A DNA stretch of 64,000 nt from Bacillota bacterium (GCA_025210655.1 JAOARG010000067.1:1-64000); one strand, 5' to 3'. Positions 33,625 through 43,430 are shown, counted from the stretch's first letter. The notes: generated by a model from the letters alone, not told the origin. Made by a program: numbers and translations.

Positions 33625-34629
33625 ATGGGAAGAAAAATGATTTTAGGTCTATTATTATCAATTTCTCTTATTATTTCAGGATGTGAGAGTATTGAAAAAG
33701 ACTATTATACTGGAACTGTTGAAGCGGACTTATATGATGTAGAAAGCGAATTAATAGGCAAAATGGAAGAACTATTTGTAGAAGAGGGGCAAGTGGTAAA
33801 AAAAGGAGACAAACTTTTTAAAGTTGAAAGCGATGTACTTAATGATGAATATGAAGGATTGAAAGCAGAAGTAGAAAGTAGCCTTCATAGACTGGAACTT
33901 GTTAAGTCAGGAAATAGAAGAGAAGAGATAAATAAAGTCAGGATTGAGATTGCCTCATCTTCAGAGGGGATAGCTGCTAAAAAGAAAACTATGGAGAAGG
34001 CATTAAGTGATTTAAACTCTTACAAAGTTTTATATGAGAGTAAGGCAGTTTCGCTTCAGGAAGTAAAGGATATGCAACATATGTATGATATGGAAAAGTC
34101 ATCATATGATAGGGCTGTTAAGGAAAAAGGAATACTTCAGGAACAATTGGAACTTCTTAAAAAAGGTAGTAAGGAAGAAGAGATACTTTACTACGAAAAG
34201 CAGTATGATGCAGCAAAGTGGAAACTTGAAGCTATGGAGAAAAAAATAAATAAAGCTATTGTTATATCACCAGTTGATGGTACTGTTCAAAATGTTTTTG
34301 TTAAAGAGGGAGAGCTCCTTAGAAGTGGTGGGAAGGCCATGGAAATTACTGAGTCAGGTAATTTATGGCTGAAAATATTCGTAGAAGAAACATCCTTAGG
34401 TAAGTTTTCGGTTGGAGATAAACTTGATGTGGTTAGGGATGATGAACTTGCTACTAAAGGACTTGTATACTACATTTCCTCAATAGGGGAATTTACACCT
34501 AGAAATCTTGAATCAAAAGAAAGTAAACAGGAAGTAGTTTTCTTAGTAAAGCTCCGTTTGGAGAATTCTGAAAAATTCAGACCTGGTATGCTTGTTGATG
34601 TCCATATTGGAGATGATGTAAATGAGTAG
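33625..34629 (+). CDS. HlyD-type membrane fusion lipoprotein
   Basis: The 334-residue protein has a lipoprotein signal with lipobox IISGC (Cys20). It then has a biotinyl-lipoyl-like segment (VESELIGKMEELFVEEGQVVKKGDKLF, in parts), a long coiled-coil hairpin (about 75-200), and a second lipoyl half (VISPVDGTVQNVFVKEGELL) followed by a beta-barrel region. This is the periplasmic adaptor fold of the YbhG/EmrA type; in a Gram-positive it is anchored outside the membrane by lipid. The ATG at 33625 has AAAAGGAG upstream. The gene overlaps the ATPase gene by 8 bp. Confidence 0.88.
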   Translation: MGRKMILGLLLSISLIISGCESIEKDYYTGTVEADLYDVESELIGKMEELFVEEGQVVKKGDKLFKVESDVLNDEYEGLKAEVESSLHRLELVKSGNRREEINKVRIEIASSSEGIAAKKKTMEKALSDLNSYKVLYESKAVSLQEVKDMQHMYDMEKSSYDRAVKEKGILQEQLELLKKGSKEEEILYYEKQYDAAKWKLEAMEKKINKAIVISPVDGTVQNVFVKEGELLRSGGKAMEITESGNLWLKIFVEETSLGKFSVGDKLDVVRDDELATKGLVYYISSIGEFTPRNLESKESKQEVVFLVKLRLENSEKFRPGMLVDVHIGDDVNE

Positions 34630-35410
34630 TGAATTGATTGTTGATATTAAAAATATAGTTAAAAAATTTCAGGATTTTAAGGCAGTAGATGGAGTGGATT
34701 TGCAAATAAAAAAGGGTGAAATATATGGTCTTTTAGGTCCAAATGGTGCAGGAAAATCAACATTGATTAGAATGATTTGTGGGGTACTATCTCCTACTGC
34801 TGGAAGTGGTAGGGTATATAAGTACGATATAAGTAAAGATTCAGAGTTGATAAAGGAAAGAATCGGTTATATGTCTCAGAAATTCAGTTTATATGAAGAC
34901 TTGACTGTAATGGAAAATTTGAGATTTTACACTGAGATTTATATGGTTCCTAAAAATGAAAGAAAAGAAAGAATTAGAGAAACTGTTAATATGGCAGGTC
35001 TTCAGGGTAAGGAAAATGTACTGACTAAGAATTTATCTGGTGGATGGAAACAAAGATTAGCACTTGGATGTACATTGATTCATAATCCAGAAATCCTAAT
35101 ACTTGATGAGCCCACATCAGCGGTTGATCCTGTTTCTAGACGAATATTTTGGGGAATTATTTATAAATTAGCTAAGAGGGGCATAACCATTTTAGTCACT
35201 ACCCATTATATGGATGAGGCAGAAAGTTGTGACCGGGTATCCTTCATTTTTGATGGGAAAATAATTGGAACTGGTAATCCTAAAAAAATTATAGAAGAAA
35301 AAAATGTTAAGAATCTTGAAGAGGTTTTTATAACTTTTGTTGAAGAAATATATGGTAAGAAAATAACAGATTCCTTTGATGAGCTTAAGTTTATCAGTGG
35401 AGAGCATTAA
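34622..35410 (+). CDS. ABC transporter ATP-binding protein (exporter, YbhF type)
   Basis: The 262-residue ATPase has Walker A GPNGAGKST (about 39-47), Q-loop in MSQKFSLYED, signature LSGGWKQRLALG, Walker B LILDEPTSAVDP and the H-loop histidine in VTTHYMDEAE. The signature and TSAVDP are typical of ABC-2 drug or polymer exporters. It works with the adaptor and the permease on either side to export a toxic or lipophilic compound. A single ATPase and a single permease gene imply dimers of each. Confidence 0.95.
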   Translation: MSSELIVDIKNIVKKFQDFKAVDGVDLQIKKGEIYGLLGPNGAGKSTLIRMICGVLSPTAGSGRVYKYDISKDSELIKERIGYMSQKFSLYEDLTVMENLRFYTEIYMVPKNERKERIRETVNMAGLQGKENVLTKNLSGGWKQRLALGCTLIHNPEILILDEPTSAVDPVSRRIFWGIIYKLAKRGITILVTTHYMDEAESCDRVSFIFDGKIIGTGNPKKIIEEKNVKNLEEVFITFVEEIYGKKITDSFDELKFISGEH

Positions 35411-35425
35411 GGACGTGATGATATT

Positions 35426-36532
35426 ATGAGGTTAAGTAGAATAATAACTGTTCTAAAAAAAGAGTTTATCCATATAAAAAGGGATAAGGCAAGTTTGATT
35501 ATGGCTCTTATTATGCCGGTAATGTTTATCTTCATGTTTGGTTATGCAGTAAATACTGATGTTGATAATGTTGACATGGCAATACTAGATATGGATAAAT
35601 CAACTGTAAGTAGGGAGCTTATATCAAAATTTGAAGCTTCAAATTATTTTAATATTACTAGATATGTGAAAAATATTGATGAAATTGAGGAAATGATAAA
35701 AGATAATGTGGTTAAATCGGCATTAGTTATTCCAGGTAATTATTCTAAGAATATGGAAGATAGTAGAAGTGAAATTCAGATAATTATTGATGGAGTTGAT
35801 CCCAATATTGCATCAACGGCACTAAAAAATGCAATGATGGTTTCAAATGATTATAGTATATCTGTTATGGGTGTTGAAAGAAATACAGGGAAAGTAGATG
35901 TAAAAACTAAGGTCTGGTACAATCCAGATCTTGAAAGTACTAAATTTACTATTCCAGGACTAATAGGACTTGTCATGCAAAACATAACAGTAATGCTGAC
36001 AGCCTTCTCCTTGGTTAGGGAAAAGGAAAGGGGAACTATGGAGTTACTTATGGTGAGCCCTATTAAACCACCAGAACTGATACTTGGAAAAATGATTCCT
36101 TATATAATAATTGGTGGGATAGATTTTATTATTGCCCTCGTTTTAGGAACCCGTTGGTTCAATGTCGAAATAGTGGGAAGTGTACCCCTACTATTGATTT
36201 TGGGTATGGCTTTTGTGATTTGTTCCTTGGCCATAGGTATTCTGATATCAGTAGTAGCGACAAATCAAGCTCAAGCTATGCAGATGACTATGCTATTTAT
36301 TCTACCTAGTGTACTTCTATCAGGTTTTGTTTTCCCTAGGGAAGCTATGCCATTTGTAATTGAAAAAGCAGGATATTTTATTCCACTGACATATTTTTTA
36401 GAAATAATTAGAGGAATAATTCTCAGGGGGAGTAGTTTTACTAATCTTATTGATGAGGCTATTCCAATGATTACATTTATGACTTTTCTGATTATTTTAG
36501 CATCAGTAAAATTTAGAAAAAAATTAGACTAA
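35426..36532 (+). CDS. ABC-2 type permease (YbhR/YbhS-like)
   Basis: The 368-residue permease has one N-terminal membrane segment (about 25-45), a large outside domain (about 46-175) and five membrane segments in the C-terminal half, the ABC-2 layout. REKERGTMELLMVSPIKPPELILGKMIPY (read in parts) is the family signature. E. coli YbhFSR has two permease genes; here there is one, so a homodimer is likely. It ends 41 bp before the next gene. Confidence 0.93.
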   Translation: MRLSRIITVLKKEFIHIKRDKASLIMALIMPVMFIFMFGYAVNTDVDNVDMAILDMDKSTVSRELISKFEASNYFNITRYVKNIDEIEEMIKDNVVKSALVIPGNYSKNMEDSRSEIQIIIDGVDPNIASTALKNAMMVSNDYSISVMGVERNTGKVDVKTKVWYNPDLESTKFTIPGLIGLVMQNITVMLTAFSLVREKERGTMELLMVSPIKPPELILGKMIPYIIIGGIDFIIALVLGTRWFNVEIVGSVPLLLILGMAFVICSLAIGILISVVATNQAQAMQMTMLFILPSVLLSGFVFPREAMPFVIEKAGYFIPLTYFLEIIRGIILRGSSFTNLIDEAIPMITFMTFLIILASVKFRKKLD

Positions 36533-36573
36533 TATCCCTTTATAAATGTATAATATATTTGGGAGATGATATC

Positions 36574-37389
36574 ATGAAAAGAGATATTGACTGCGAATAT
36601 TATTTAATGGATGGGGAAGTCAAGGAATTTGATTGTCCTAATTTTGATGATGGAAAAAGAAAAATATATGAAGTCATAAGACTAATTGATGGAAAGGCTC
36701 TATTCTTAAATGAACATGTAGAAAGACTAAACTTGTCATTGGAAAAAATTGCTTCAAGTTTAAAGGTGAATAGAGAGCTTATAATTTGCTATTTGAATAC
36801 TTTAACAAATGGAGTTCCTGTAAATAGAAATGCTAAATTAGTTATTATTCCATATGAGGATTCTCTGAAAATATACACATATTATTCTAAAACTTCATAC
36901 CCTGATCAGGAGCTTTATTCTCTTGGGGTGCGAACTGGTCTTTTCAAAGAAGTTCGTGAAAATCCAAATGTTAAAACATTGAATATGGATTATAAAAAAA
37001 GACTCGAGAATTTTAAGAATGAGAATGGTATATATGAGGCGATTCTTACGGATAATGATGACTTAGTGACTGAAGGAAGTAGATCCAATCTTTTTTTTGT
37101 GAAAGGAAATGTTGTATTTACACCAAAAGCTAATAAAGTACTTATGGGTATTACTAGACTTAAAGTGATAGAATCTATTTCTAATCTAGGTTTAGAATAT
37201 AAAGAAGTAGATGTTTCAGTAGATGAAATATCAGATTTTGATGGAGCTTTTATTACAGGCACATCAATAGGTGTTATGCCTGTTCATAGTATTGATAGTA
37301 TTGTTTTGGATTCACAAGTAAATGATACAATAATTAAAATAGGCTCTGAATATGAGAGGGTAGTTATAGAAGATATAGCAAATTTATAG
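36574..37389 (+). CDS. Class IV PLP-dependent aminotransferase
   Basis: The 271-residue protein belongs to the branched-chain/D-amino acid aminotransferase and aminodeoxychorismate lyase fold. The PLP lysine is expected in VKTLNMDY, and VTEGSRSNLFFVKG is the usual phosphate-side motif. GLLTP-like PKANKVLMGITRLKVIES and ITGTSIGVMPV complete the family pattern. The ATG at 36574 follows GGGAGATGAT. Without further evidence it could be a D-alanine or branched-chain transaminase, or PabC. It lies 18 bp before pepT, suggesting a role in amino-acid use. Confidence 0.88.
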   Translation: MKRDIDCEYYLMDGEVKEFDCPNFDDGKRKIYEVIRLIDGKALFLNEHVERLNLSLEKIASSLKVNRELIICYLNTLTNGVPVNRNAKLVIIPYEDSLKIYTYYSKTSYPDQELYSLGVRTGLFKEVRENPNVKTLNMDYKKRLENFKNENGIYEAILTDNDDLVTEGSRSNLFFVKGNVVFTPKANKVLMGITRLKVIESISNLGLEYKEVDVSVDEISDFDGAFITGTSIGVMPVHSIDSIVLDSQVNDTIIKIGSEYERVVIEDIANL

Positions 37390-37407
37390 TGCTAAGGAGA
37401 ATAATTA

Positions 37408-38631
37408 ATGAATGTAAAAGAAAGATTTTTAAATTATGTAAAGATTGATACCCAGTCTTTAGAGGATGCTGGTGTAATTCCAAGTACAAAAAAGCAGTTT
37501 GAGCTTGGAAATAAGCTAGTAGAAGAATTGAAAGAACTTGGACTTGATGATGTATCAATTGATGAAAATTGTTATGTAATGGCTAAATTGCCAGCAAACA
37601 TCGATAGGGATATTCCTAGGATTGGATTTATTGCTCATATGGATACAAGTCCTGATATGTCTGGAAAAGATGTAAATCCAAGAATAGTTGAAAACTATGA
37701 TGGCCAGGATATTATTCTTAATGATGAAAAGGGAATAGTTATGAAGGTATCTGATTTTCCTGAGTTAAGTCACTATAAAGGGCAAGATCTTATAGTTACA
37801 GATGGACTTACTTTACTAGGAGCAGATGATAAGGCTGGTATTGCTGAGATAATCAGTGCTGTTGAATATTTGATAAATAATCCTGACATTCCACATGGAG
37901 ATATTATGATTGGATTTACGCCAGATGAAGAGGTTGGATGCGGGGCTGATAAATTTGATGTTGAGAAGTTCGATGCCAAATTTGCATATACTGTTGATGG
38001 TGGAGAAGTTGGTGAAATAGAGTATGAAAACTTCAATGCAGCATCTGCAAATATTAAAATAAATGGTGTTAATATTCATCCAGGTTCAGCTAAAGGAAAA
38101 ATGAAGAATGCACTTCTTATAGCAATGGAACTAAATAATATGCTTCCTGAATTTGCTAAGCCTGAAAATACTGAGAAATATGAAGGTTTTTATCATTTGA
38201 CAGATTTATCTGGAGAAGTAGAGTCTGCAAGTATGCACTATATTATTAGGGATCATGATATGGACAAATTCCTTGAAAAGAAAGATTTTCTGATTGAAAC
38301 AGCTAATTTTATCAATAAAAAATATGGTGAAAATACAGTTGTTCTTGAGATAAAGGATTCCTATTACAATATGAAGGAAAAGATTCTTCCTGTTATGGAA
38401 ATAGTAGATGTAGCGATCAAGGCTATTGAAAAAGAGGGGATTGAGCCAATAGTAACACCAATAAGAGGTGGTACTGATGGCGCTAGACTATCTTATATGG
38501 GACTTCCAACCCCGAATATTTTTACAGGGGGACATAATTTCCACGGTAAATTTGAATATATACCAGTTCAGTCCATGGAGAAGTCTGTAAAAGTTATTTT
38601 AAACATTATTGAAAGTTTTGCAAAAAAATAA
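37408..38631 (+). CDS. pepT: Peptidase T (tripeptidase)
   Basis: PepT removes the N-terminal residue from tripeptides in the cytoplasm. The 407-residue protein is in the M20 zinc family. It has the first metal motif AHMDTSPD, a bridging aspartate in LLGADDKAG, the catalytic glutamates in TPDEEVGCG, and the C-terminal RGGTDGARLSYMGLPTPN and TGGHNFHGKFEYI with the last metal histidine. The length is typical of PepT. With the adjacent aminotransferase it supports peptide and amino-acid catabolism. Confidence 0.96.
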   Translation: MNVKERFLNYVKIDTQSLEDAGVIPSTKKQFELGNKLVEELKELGLDDVSIDENCYVMAKLPANIDRDIPRIGFIAHMDTSPDMSGKDVNPRIVENYDGQDIILNDEKGIVMKVSDFPELSHYKGQDLIVTDGLTLLGADDKAGIAEIISAVEYLINNPDIPHGDIMIGFTPDEEVGCGADKFDVEKFDAKFAYTVDGGEVGEIEYENFNAASANIKINGVNIHPGSAKGKMKNALLIAMELNNMLPEFAKPENTEKYEGFYHLTDLSGEVESASMHYIIRDHDMDKFLEKKDFLIETANFINKKYGENTVVLEIKDSYYNMKEKILPVMEIVDVAIKAIEKEGIEPIVTPIRGGTDGARLSYMGLPTPNIFTGGHNFHGKFEYIPVQSMEKSVKVILNIIESFAKK

Positions 38632-38647
38632 ATATTAAAACAAAAGA

Positions 38648-38677
38648 AATCCTGACCTACTAATAGGTCAGGATTTT
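38648..38677 (+). terminator. Terminator after pepT
   Basis: AATCCTGACCTA (38648-38659) pairs with TAGGTCAGGATT (38664-38675), followed by T. The A-rich left flank could also stop the convergent usp transcript. Confidence 0.9.
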
Positions 38678-38691
38678 TGGCTATAAATCAA

Positions 38692-39117
38692 CTATCTTAC
38701 TACAAGAACTGGGATATGTGCATGATGTACAACCTTGTTAGTTACACTACCAAGTAAGAATCTTTTAGTAGCTGACATTCCATGGGTACACATTACAATT
38801 ACATCACAGTTTTCACCTTCAGCCATTTTTAGAATCTGAGTAGCTGGATCACCAATTGCACTCTTTAGAGTAACATTGATTCCAGTACCGTCAAAGAATT
38901 TAGATGCTTCTTTGATGATTTCCTCAGCCAATTTGTGTGGATCAAAAACATTATCTTTATACGCCAATGAATCAACACCCCAAGTTACTACAGTATTTAT
39001 GTTCTGTACATTAACTATAATGATTTCAGAACCAAATTTTTCTGCTAGTGTTTTAGCATATTCAAAAGAAAGATTACAAGTTTTTGAACCGTCTACAGGT
39101 AGTAAAATCTTTTTCAT
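38692..39117 (-). CDS. Universal stress protein (UspA family)
   Basis: The 141-residue protein has the Usp fold with the ATP-binding type motif: LPVDGSKTCNLSFEYA at the N-terminus and THGMSATKRFLLGSVTNKVVHHAHIPV at the C-terminus, where Gly and Ser residues hold the nucleotide. It is a single-gene unit transcribed away from the molybdopterin enzyme gene. The precise stress role is unknown, as for most members. Confidence 0.94.
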   Translation of the reverse strand: MKKILLPVDGSKTCNLSFEYAKTLAEKFGSEIIIVNVQNINTVVTWGVDSLAYKDNVFDPHKLAEEIIKEASKFFDGTGINVTLKSAIGDPATQILKMAEGENCDVIVMCTHGMSATKRFLLGSVTNKVVHHAHIPVLVVR

Positions 39118-39318
39118 AAAAAACCCTCCTTACAAAATATTTACATATATTTATGTAAGGTAAAATATTAAATTATGAAGGAGCGATTAGTTTAATGATT
39201 GTGTCATTGATTTATCATCTTAAATGAAAGATAATAAATGTATTATAATATATCTGTTATATATATACCCTGAAATTAATATTTCAATAATTTTTTTGAA
39301 TTGTGGTGGTGAATTAAT

Positions 39319-41259
39319 ATGAATAAAAAAATAACATGTTCTTTAGATTGCTTTGATATATGCTCTATAGAAATAGAAGAGAAAGATGGTAAGTATCTTG
39401 CAAAAGGTGATAAATCTCATCCAGTTACAAAGGGTTACATCTGTAATAATGGAAGAAGACATCTTGATAGAAGATTCCATAAGGATAGACTTTTAAAACC
39501 TTTACTAAAAGTGGACGGGAAATTTGAAGAAATTTCTCTAGAAAGAGCAACTGATATTGTTGTAGAGAAACTATCGGAATATAAGAGGAAATATGGTTCA
39601 GAAAGTATTATGTTTTTTACTGATTGTGGTTATGGGGGAATGAGTAAAGAAGTAGATGGGATGTTTTTTGACCATTTTGGCGGTGTCTCTGTTCATGAAG
39701 GTGGTTTATGTTGGAGTGCCGGAGATCAGGCCACAAAATATGATTTTGGAGATAATAAGGCCAATGGAATAAATGATTTAGTAAATAGTCATAACATAGT
39801 AATCTGGGGAAGAAATCCTGTGGTGACTAATATGCATCTTATGGATAAAATTAATGAAGCTAATAAGGCAGGGGCTAAAGTTTATCTGATTGACCCAGTA
39901 GTTACTAGAACGGCAAAGCTTCCATACGTTAAACATATACAGGTGAATCCAGCTACAGATGGTGCCCTGGCTCTAAATATAATTAGTAGCCTTGTGGAGA
40001 ATGGTTGGGAAAACAGAAAATTCTTAGATGATAATACTATAGGATATGAAAGACTTATGGAGTATTCTAAAAATATTACTAGGGATTTTACTATTTTAGA
40101 AACAGGAATATCAAATGAAGATATCAATGAACTTACTGAAGTATTCTCAAAGGGGAAGACGACAGTTATCTTAGGATATGGTATACAAAGATATAAGAAT
40201 GGTGGAAACACTGTTAGAGCTATAAATGCCCTATGTGCTTTTTCAGGAAATGTTGGTGAAGTAGGTGCACATGTTTATTATAACAATAAAAGAATCACTA
40301 GATATATATCAGGTCATTTAAAAGAAAGTGATAAATTTGGGAAAAGTAAAAGATACTATCCTAAAACACTTATGGCTGACTATATAAAAGAATGGGATAT
40401 AAAGTGTCTCTTTATAACAAAGTCAAATCCCTTAGTTCAGATGGCCAATGTAAATAAGCTTAAGGAAGCATTTCAGAGGGTTCCATTTAAAATAGGTCTT
40501 GATATGTTTATGACTGATACTATGGAAAGCTGTGATCTTGTAATACCATGCACAAGTATTTTAGAGGAAGAGGAGTTTATTTTTTCTTCCATGTATAACC
40601 CATATTTAAATTATTCTCAAAAAGTGTTCGACAAACCAAGGGAAGTAGTAAGTGAATACTTTTGGTTTGCAGATTTAGCAAAGAAACTTAATTTATCAAG
40701 TTACCCAACAATTAGTAAAGATGAGTTTTTCAAAAATGCTCTCGGAAAATTGATTTCAAGTTTTGATATATCACTGGAGAAATTAAAAGAAGAAGCATTT
40801 AAAATAAATGATGATGTGCCTTTTGAAGAGAAAAAGTTTAAAACTGAGTCAGGGAAAATAGAACTTCTTTCCAAGAGAGCTTTAGAAGACGGACTTACAG
40901 AACACTGCGTATATATGGAAGCCTCTAAGTCTAGTGATATAAGATTACTAAGCATTCATTGGAAAGAAACTATTAATTCACAAGGTTTTATGGATATTGA
41001 TGATATACCTGAAATATCGGTAAATTGTAAGACCGCTAAGGATTTAACTGATGGAGAAATAATAACTGTAAAAAATGAAAATGGGAAAATAAAATGCAGA
41101 CTAAAAATAGACAATAGCCTAATGGATGATGTTGCAACTATTTATCAGGGATTTTGGTGGAAGAGTGGTTGTGTCAATTTGCTTACAGATGATCTTGAAT
41201 CAGAAATGGGAGGACAGACTGCATATTACGATACTTTTGTTACTTTTGAAAGGAGTTAG
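39319..41259 (+). CDS. Molybdopterin-dependent oxidoreductase, stand-alone
   Basis: The 646-residue catalytic protein is of the DMSO-reductase superfamily. An N-terminal [4Fe-4S] motif CSLDCFDIC with a later Cys in GYICNNGRR is present. EGGLCWSAGDQ likely supplies the cysteine ligand of Mo or W. VIWGRNPVVTNMH and NPLVQMANVNKL are the two pterin-binding signatures, and a C-terminal MoCo-dinucleotide domain follows (about 535-646). No twin-arginine signal is seen, so it is cytoplasmic. No electron-transfer subunit gene lies next to it; tcdA follows after 2 bp. Relatives reduce or hydrate many compounds, so the substrate cannot be named. Confidence 0.9.
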   Translation: MNKKITCSLDCFDICSIEIEEKDGKYLAKGDKSHPVTKGYICNNGRRHLDRRFHKDRLLKPLLKVDGKFEEISLERATDIVVEKLSEYKRKYGSESIMFFTDCGYGGMSKEVDGMFFDHFGGVSVHEGGLCWSAGDQATKYDFGDNKANGINDLVNSHNIVIWGRNPVVTNMHLMDKINEANKAGAKVYLIDPVVTRTAKLPYVKHIQVNPATDGALALNIISSLVENGWENRKFLDDNTIGYERLMEYSKNITRDFTILETGISNEDINELTEVFSKGKTTVILGYGIQRYKNGGNTVRAINALCAFSGNVGEVGAHVYYNNKRITRYISGHLKESDKFGKSKRYYPKTLMADYIKEWDIKCLFITKSNPLVQMANVNKLKEAFQRVPFKIGLDMFMTDTMESCDLVIPCTSILEEEEFIFSSMYNPYLNYSQKVFDKPREVVSEYFWFADLAKKLNLSSYPTISKDEFFKNALGKLISSFDISLEKLKEEAFKINDDVPFEEKKFKTESGKIELLSKRALEDGLTEHCVYMEASKSSDIRLLSIHWKETINSQGFMDIDDIPEISVNCKTAKDLTDGEIITVKNENGKIKCRLKIDNSLMDDVATIYQGFWWKSGCVNLLTDDLESEMGGQTAYYDTFVTFERS

Positions 41260-41261
41260 AA

Positions 41262-41987
41262 ATGGAAGGAATATTTGAAAGAACTGAGCTTCTTTTAGGT
41301 CAGGATGGTTTAGAAAAACTTAAAGGAACACATATTGCAGTATTTGGTATAGGTGGAGTTGGTTCGTTTGCTGCAGAATCCTTAGTTAGATCTGGAATCG
41401 GTGAGATAACTCTTATTGATTTTGATGATATATGTGTTAGTAATATAAATAGACAAATTCATGCCAATATAAAAACTGTTGGAAGATTGAAAGTTGACGC
41501 TATGAAGGAAAGATTACTTTTAATAAATCCAGATTTAATAGTTAATATTGTAGCTAAGGTATATAGCAAAGATAACAGTGAAGAAATAATTAAAGAAGAC
41601 TTTGATTATGTTGTTGATGCAATTGACATGATAAGTTCAAAAATACACTTGATTAAGACTTGTAAAGATAAGGGAATACCTATAATTTCAAGTATGGGAA
41701 CAGGTAATAAGTTAGATCCAAGTCGCTTTGAAATTACTGATATCTATAAGACATCAGTTTGCCCACTTGCAAAGGTTATGAGAAGAGAACTTAAGAAACT
41801 TGCTATAAAAAAATTGGATGTAGTTTACTCTAAAGAAGTTCCAATTACACAGAATAGTCAATTAGATGAGGATGGAAATATAAAGAGAAAGCAAACTCCA
41901 GGAAGTATTGCTTTTGTTCCACCAGTATCTGGAATGATAATGGCTTCATTTGTTATTAGGCAAATACTAAGTATTAATACCCATTGA
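41262..41987 (+). CDS. tcdA: tRNA threonylcarbamoyladenosine dehydratase
   Basis: TcdA cyclises the t6A base at position 37 of ANN-decoding tRNAs using ATP. The 241-residue protein has the E1-like/ThiF fold: GIGGVGSFAAESL for ATP binding, DFDDICVSNINRQIHA, DAIDMISSKIHLI and the C-terminal TPGSIAFVPPVSGMIMAS. The length and the ending match TcdA better than MoeB or ThiF. It follows the molybdopterin enzyme by 2 bp, probably co-transcribed, so a sulfur-carrier activating role was considered. No MoaD or ThiS partner is near. Confidence 0.92.
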   Translation: MEGIFERTELLLGQDGLEKLKGTHIAVFGIGGVGSFAAESLVRSGIGEITLIDFDDICVSNINRQIHANIKTVGRLKVDAMKERLLLINPDLIVNIVAKVYSKDNSEEIIKEDFDYVVDAIDMISSKIHLIKTCKDKGIPIISSMGTGNKLDPSRFEITDIYKTSVCPLAKVMRRELKKLAIKKLDVVYSKEVPITQNSQLDEDGNIKRKQTPGSIAFVPPVSGMIMASFVIRQILSINTH

Positions 41988-42119
41988 AAAGGATTTGTAA
42001 CATTAATTGCCTTGATTTATGTTAACCTCTATTGTAAAATTAATATATAAAGTTGTGTAAATTTTACGATATTATATATAGATGTTAAATAAAAAAATAG
42101 CATAAGTAGAGGTGATGAT

Positions 42120-43430
42120 TTGAAAAGTAGAGTATTATCGGGGGTTCTGGCTTTTTCAGTATTTTTTTCAGGGAGTGTTTTTGCAGACATTACTGACAAT
42201 TTTTCCAATCAGTATAAGCAGGGCGACAAGGGGCCAGATGTAAAATTAATTCAAAAAGCATTATCTAATGCAGGAACTTTAAACATTGACGAGTTTACAG
42301 AGTATTTCGGCGAAAAGACTAAAGAGGCCGTATATGATTTTCAAATAAAAAATGAACTAGGTGCTGATGGAATAATCGGCAGGGAAACACTTGATAAGAT
42401 GGAAGAGTTGAAACTTTTCCCAGTACTTCATTTAGAGTCTTATAGAGGTGGACTTGAGCATGATGATGTTTTGGTCCTTCAGAAAGCGCTTGATGAGGCA
42501 GGTTTCTTTAAAAATGACGAATACACTACATATTTTGGTGTTAAGACAGAAAAGGCAGTAATGGCTTTTCAGAAAGACAATGGCTTAGTTGTTGATGGAA
42601 TATGTGGAAGTGGAACTATAAAAGCATTGGTTGAAAAAGGTCTTTTAGTAACAGATTATGTTATAAAAGATAGCAAAACTGCAATAGGAAATCTTGGTTT
42701 TTCAGTATATAAAAATGGTGATAGTAGCCCAGATGTAAAAGTTCTTCAGCAGGCTCTTGCAAGTGAAGTGACTTTTGATTTTGATGAATTTACTAATTAT
42801 TATGGCGATATAACTGAAGATGCAGTAAAAGAATTTCAAGAAAAATATGAACTTGAGGCAGATGGTGTTTGTGGATCAGGTACTATAAAAAAGCTTAAGG
42901 AATTAGGTCTGGTTTCAAATAATTTAATAGCTTCAAGAAGTGCTAAGAGAAGTGGTAAATATGGTGAGTATCTTAAGTGGTCTCAAGTAAAGAATATGTA
43001 CTCCAGAGGAAAAACAGATCTTCTTGTTGAAGATTTTTATACTGGATCTAAATTCTATGTAAGGGCATCTTATGGTTCGGTTCATATCGATGTTGAACCT
43101 CTTACAAGGAAAGATTCTGAGATAGTAAGACAGCTTTGGGGTGGAAAGTACGGTTGGGCTAGAAGACCAGTATTAGTATATATGAATAACAGAGTCATTG
43201 CAGCATCACTTAATGGTATGCCCCACGCTGGAAGAGAAGATACTGCGGAAGGTGTAACTGTATCAAATCGTTCAGGTGGATTTGGTAGAGGATACAACTA
43301 TGATAGAATAAAAGGAAATGGTATATCAGGTCATCTTTGTCTTCACTTTAGAGGAAGTCACCTTCATAAGAATGACAAAAGCGATCCACAGCATCAGCAT
43401 TGTGTTAGGGTAGCAGCTGGACTGGAATAA
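42120..43430 (+). CDS. Secreted peptidoglycan-binding protein with conserved His-rich C-terminal domain (paralogue 1)
   Basis: The 436-residue product starts at TTG 42120 (AGGTGATGAT upstream) with a signal peptide ending near VFA. Three PG_binding_1 repeats follow (about 32-95, 105-170 and 192-262), each with the GDxxPDVKxLQxAL and DGxxGxxTI pattern. The C-terminal 150 residues form a domain shared with the next two genes: HIDVEP, WARRPVLVYMNNRVIAAS, GMPHAGRE, YNYDRIKGNG, GHLCLHFRGSHLHK, DPQHQ. The many invariant His/Asp/Glu residues look like a metal site or catalytic centre, but no known hydrolase family was recognised. It is expected to act in the cell wall. Confidence 0.82.
   Translation: MKSRVLSGVLAFSVFFSGSVFADITDNFSNQYKQGDKGPDVKLIQKALSNAGTLNIDEFTEYFGEKTKEAVYDFQIKNELGADGIIGRETLDKMEELKLFPVLHLESYRGGLEHDDVLVLQKALDEAGFFKNDEYTTYFGVKTEKAVMAFQKDNGLVVDGICGSGTIKALVEKGLLVTDYVIKDSKTAIGNLGFSVYKNGDSSPDVKVLQQALASEVTFDFDEFTNYYGDITEDAVKEFQEKYELEADGVCGSGTIKKLKELGLVSNNLIASRSAKRSGKYGEYLKWSQVKNMYSRGKTDLLVEDFYTGSKFYVRASYGSVHIDVEPLTRKDSEIVRQLWGGKYGWARRPVLVYMNNRVIAASLNGMPHAGREDTAEGVTVSNRSGGFGRGYNYDRIKGNGISGHLCLHFRGSHLHKNDKSDPQHQHCVRVAAGLE

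Noticed and set aside
41262-41987. MoeB/ThiF sulfur-carrier activating enzyme next to the molybdopterin enzyme
   Set aside because: Length and C-terminal motif fit TcdA better, and no MoaD or ThiS gene is nearby.
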